Shown: positions 4,731 through 6,907 of the stretch, one piece after another
Layout of the letters: each line of letters opens with the position of its first letter
How positions within the stretch are numbered: position 1 is the stretch's first letter
Source: a candidate division WWE3 bacterium CG_4_9_14_3_um_filter_43_9
GTDB lineage: Bacteria; Patescibacteriota; CPR3; GCA-002780085
NCBI GenBank assembly: GCA_002791435.1
Contig: PFXB01000023.1
Location: 508 to 7,414, forward strand
Length of the DNA stretch: 6,907 bases
Direction: 5' to 3'
Program-made: the position numbers and the translations under genes
The notes under the pieces: model-generated
Told to the model about the DNA's origin: nothing
Seen by the model: only the letters and a program-made list of their open reading frames with translations
The model's database searches: none

Positions 4731-5729
4731 ATGTATAAACCTTTAGATGCTGTTGTCGCCATCACCTACCATTGCAATGCCCGCTGTGTCATGTGCAATA
4801 TTTGGCGGAAAAAAGATCATCAGATGTTGGATGCCGAAATCTATCAAAAACTCTCTCCCTCATTGAGATATATCAATCTTACCGGCGGCGAACCTTTTTT
4901 ACGATCAGATCTTTTGGAAATTTATAAACGTATTCAGGCTGCCGCCCCTCAGGCGCAAATTATCTTCTCCACCAACGGTCTTTTAACCGATCATATCCTC
5001 GAGATACTCAAAAAGATCATGGTTTTGAACCATAAAGTGGGAGTAAGAGTTTCCATTGACGGAATCGGAGATTTTCATAGTAGCCTGAGGGGAATCCCTC
5101 GTGCCTTTGAAAAAGCTACCGCCACTCTTGAGGGATTGAAGCAAATCGGCGTGAAAAATCTCGGTATCGGACACACCCTGATGGATGCCAATACCAGCGA
5201 AACGCCGAAAGTCTATCGTCTGGCCAAAGAATTGGGGGTGGAATTCTCGCTGGCTTTAGCCCAAAACTCGGAGCATTATTTTGAAAAGCTGGATAATAAG
5301 ATCGAAAAAATTGATGAATTAAAGCAAAACCTTGAATTTTTAGTCCGCCATGAACTTAAGAGTTTTGCGCCCAAAAGATGGGGACGGGCCTTTTTTGAAT
5401 ACGGAGCCTACCAATTTGTGGCTAAAAATAAAAGAGTGCTCCCCGATGGTGCCGGAATCGATTCTTGTTTTATCTCACCCAAGGGCGATGTGTATCCATC
5501 CGACTATATCAATGAAATTATGGGTAATTTAAAAGAGAATACCCTGGATGCAATTTGGCGCTCAGAAAAGGCTTCCGCCATTCGGGATAGAATCAAAAGG
5601 GAAAAACCGATTGACGCCTGGATGATCTGTACCTTGCGCGGATCGTTTGTAAAAAACAGGTGGAAAGTTCTTGGGTGGGCGATAAAAAATAAACTTAAAT
5701 TATATTCTGGGCGCCCGATTTTGGAGTAA
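4731..5729 (+). CDS. Radical SAM protein with a reduced SPASM-like C-terminal region
   Basis: 332 residues. The N-terminal radical SAM domain has C15-NAR-C19-VM-C22, the Cx3Cx2C motif that binds the 4Fe-4S cluster, plus TGGEPF (51-56) for S-adenosylmethionine binding, STNG and VSIDG. These enzymes cleave SAM reductively to a 5'-deoxyadenosyl radical. The C-terminal part has SCFISPKGDVYPSDY and IMGNLKENTLDAIW, which resemble SPASM/twitch regions, but only two further cysteines, C246 and C300, so a standard auxiliary cluster may be absent or incomplete. The tail WMICTLRG then a basic WKVLGWAIKNK segment may be an amphipathic or membrane-associated end. Start is fixed by AAGGAG 8 nt upstream. 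It lies among glycosyltransferase genes, suggesting modification of a glycan, lipid or peptide; substrate unknown. The last 30 bp overlap the convergent glycosyltransferase gene. Confidence 0.85.
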   Translation: MYKPLDAVVAITYHCNARCVMCNIWRKKDHQMLDAEIYQKLSPSLRYINLTGGEPFLRSDLLEIYKRIQAAAPQAQIIFSTNGLLTDHILEILKKIMVLNHKVGVRVSIDGIGDFHSSLRGIPRAFEKATATLEGLKQIGVKNLGIGHTLMDANTSETPKVYRLAKELGVEFSLALAQNSEHYFEKLDNKIEKIDELKQNLEFLVRHELKSFAPKRWGRAFFEYGAYQFVAKNKRVLPDGAGIDSCFISPKGDVYPSDYINEIMGNLKENTLDAIWRSEKASAIRDRIKREKPIDAWMICTLRGSFVKNRWKVLGWAIKNKLKLYSGRPILE

Positions 5730-6907
5730 TTGCTTGTAAACGCTCATTAGTTTCCGATAGTGAGTTTCGGGATCGAATCGCCTGATAGCTTCTTTTCTGG
5801 CAGTTTCACCTATTTCCACTATTTTTTCAGGATTATCAAGACAATATCTTATTTTTTCTTCTAACTCTTTTTCGTTACCTGGTTCGAACAAGAAACCGGT
5901 TTTGTTATCTGCAATAAGTTCTGGTATTCCTCCCATTTTACTGGCAATGACAGTCTTACCTAATACCATAGTTTCCATCACTGAATAGGAAGCGTTCTCA
6001 TACCATAAAGAGGGCGAAACTATTGCCCGGGCACCTTGAATAAGATTATAAAGTTTGTTTTTTTCCTGATATCCTAAAAATTCTATATTCTGATTACTTC
6101 CGGCCAGGTTTTTTAATTCCTGCTCTAAAGGACCGCTGCCTGCGATTTTTAGCTTAATTTCGGGTATTTTCCGAAAAACCGAGATCAGGAATCTCAATCC
6201 CTTTTCTTCACTTAATCTGCCAAAATATAAAAAATAGTCATTACTTTTTTGTCCCTTCAGCTTAAAAGATTGATCAAAACTCAAAAAAAGCGGAAGGTGA
6301 ATTAATTTTTCTGGCGGAAATCCGAATTCAATAAATTTATTTTTTAAAAATTGAGAGGGTGCCAAAAATAAGTCAACGCCGTTATACAGCTTCAAAAATC
6401 TATGTACATAGGCTTCTAAGCAACCGATTGTTGAAACTGCTAATGATCCGTGAATACACCTTTGCAGCGGCGCGAAATAGAATTTACCTCCCCTGCATTT
6501 TTCACAAATCTTTCTCTGGGTAAAGAGGGTGGAATTGGGACAAATCAATTTATAATCATGTAGCGTCATCACAACGGGAATTTTGTGTTTTTTCAAAACG
6601 GGAATAATCGAGGGAGTGATATGACGATCAATGTTATGCAGATGGGCAATATCCGGTTTTTCTGCTGTGATGAGCTTTTCAAGTTTTTCTGCAGCTTCTT
6701 GAGAATAGACAGCCTGGGGAATTTTGCTGATTAAGTTTAATAAGCTTGGATTGGTCAGATTAAGGTTTTTGACAAAATATTCTTGGAATGCGCTTGATTC
6801 ATTCTTTGAATCCTGCATGGAAAAAGGAATAATCGTATGGCCTTTTGAATTCAAAAGACTGATCAGATCAAAATAATAGGTTTCCGATCCACCTTTTCGA
6901 TAAAAAA
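5700..6907 (-). CDS. GT4-type glycosyltransferase, 5' end cut by the window
   Basis: The frame stays open to the window edge, so the start is missing. Reading upstream of the TTG at 6854 gives FYRKGGSETYYFDLISL, the expected glycine-rich N-terminal loop of GT4 enzymes, so that TTG is internal and only a few N-terminal residues are lost. The acceptor domain includes HLHNIDRH and MTLHDYKLICPN. A conserved cysteine set follows (codons at 6540-6542, 6504-6506, 6495-6497, 6456-6458, CEKC included), seen in a GT4 subgroup and possibly structural or zinc binding. The donor domain has YFGRLSEEKG, AGSGPLE and the E-x7-E pair (codons 5997-5999 and 5973-5975, YENASYSVME), then GGIPELI. It likely adds a sugar to a surface polysaccharide or glycolipid; donor and acceptor unknown. 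The stop at 5700-5702 lies inside the radical SAM gene. Confidence 0.87.
   Translation of the reverse strand, partial: FYRKGGSETYYFDLISLLNSKGHTIIPFSMQDSKNESSAFQEYFVKNLNLTNPSLLNLISKIPQAVYSQEAAEKLEKLITAEKPDIAHLHNIDRHITPSIIPVLKKHKIPVVMTLHDYKLICPNSTLFTQRKICEKCRGGKFYFAPLQRCIHGSLAVSTIGCLEAYVHRFLKLYNGVDLFLAPSQFLKNKFIEFGFPPEKLIHLPLFLSFDQSFKLKGQKSNDYFLYFGRLSEEKGLRFLISVFRKIPEIKLKIAGSGPLEQELKNLAGSNQNIEFLGYQEKNKLYNLIQGARAIVSPSLWYENASYSVMETMVLGKTVIASKMGGIPELIADNKTGFLFEPGNEKELEEKIRYCLDNPEKIVEIGETARKEAIRRFDPETHYRKLMSVYKQLLQNRAPRI

Noticed and set aside
4430..4731. Short open frames on both strands in the AbiE-radical SAM intergenic region
   Set aside because: They run through the palindromic island and the radical SAM promoter, lack ribosome sites and show no protein-family features.
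6842..6857. Perfect 16-bp palindrome CTTTTGAATTCAAAAG
   Set aside because: It lies in the coding sequence for LLNSKG of the glycosyltransferase, where it is explained by ordinary codons; probably chance, though it resembles the heptad core.

Overview
The window looks like bacterial chromosome from an uncultivated lineage. It has moderate GC, standard-code genes with good Shine-Dalgarno sites, long intergenic stretches full of short palindromes and 7-bp-periodic tracts, a SipW-type secreted protein, and several surface-glycan style genes. This combination is what I would expect from a Patescibacteria/CPR-type genome. That placement is inference: there is no rRNA or other phylogenetic marker here.

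Layout. (1) 1-400 has no gene; it holds hairpins, two heptad (7-bp period) tracts and an 89-bp MITE-like element. (2) 472-1032 (minus) encodes a small secreted protein with a SipW-dependent type signal peptide (TasA/camelysin-like). It has a terminator hairpin downstream, a predicted promoter at 1226-1254 and a leader of about 190 nt. (3) 1255-1866 has no gene. It carries a near-identical 32/33-bp direct repeat, a nested hairpin, more heptad tracts and a second MITE-like element. The last heptad tract supplies the -35 hexamer of the promoter for the next gene. (4) 1867-3045 (plus) is a GT4-type glycosyltransferase whose N-terminal domain contains a translated heptanucleotide tandem repeat. (5) 3051-4318 (minus) is a two-gene AbiE-type toxin-antitoxin operon, toxin start and antitoxin stop sharing ATGA, with a palindromic operator overlapping its promoter. 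(6) 4373-4730 is intergenic and contains a sharply GC-rich palindromic island. (7) 4731-5729 (plus) is a radical SAM protein. (8) 5700-6907 (minus, runs off the window) is a second GT4-type glycosyltransferase that overlaps the radical SAM gene tail-to-tail by 30 bp.

How it fits together. The two glycosyltransferases and the radical SAM enzyme are plausibly part of a cell-surface polysaccharide or glycoconjugate region. The secreted TasA-like protein is another surface component. The AbiE pair is a defence/stability module wedged between glycan genes, is visibly more AT-rich, and is probably acquired. The most unusual signal is the family of degenerate heptanucleotide tracts. They recur in the intergenic DNA, appear to form part of one promoter, and in a different sequence version (CTCAGAG) sit inside a glycosyltransferase reading frame, where a one-unit change would frameshift the gene.
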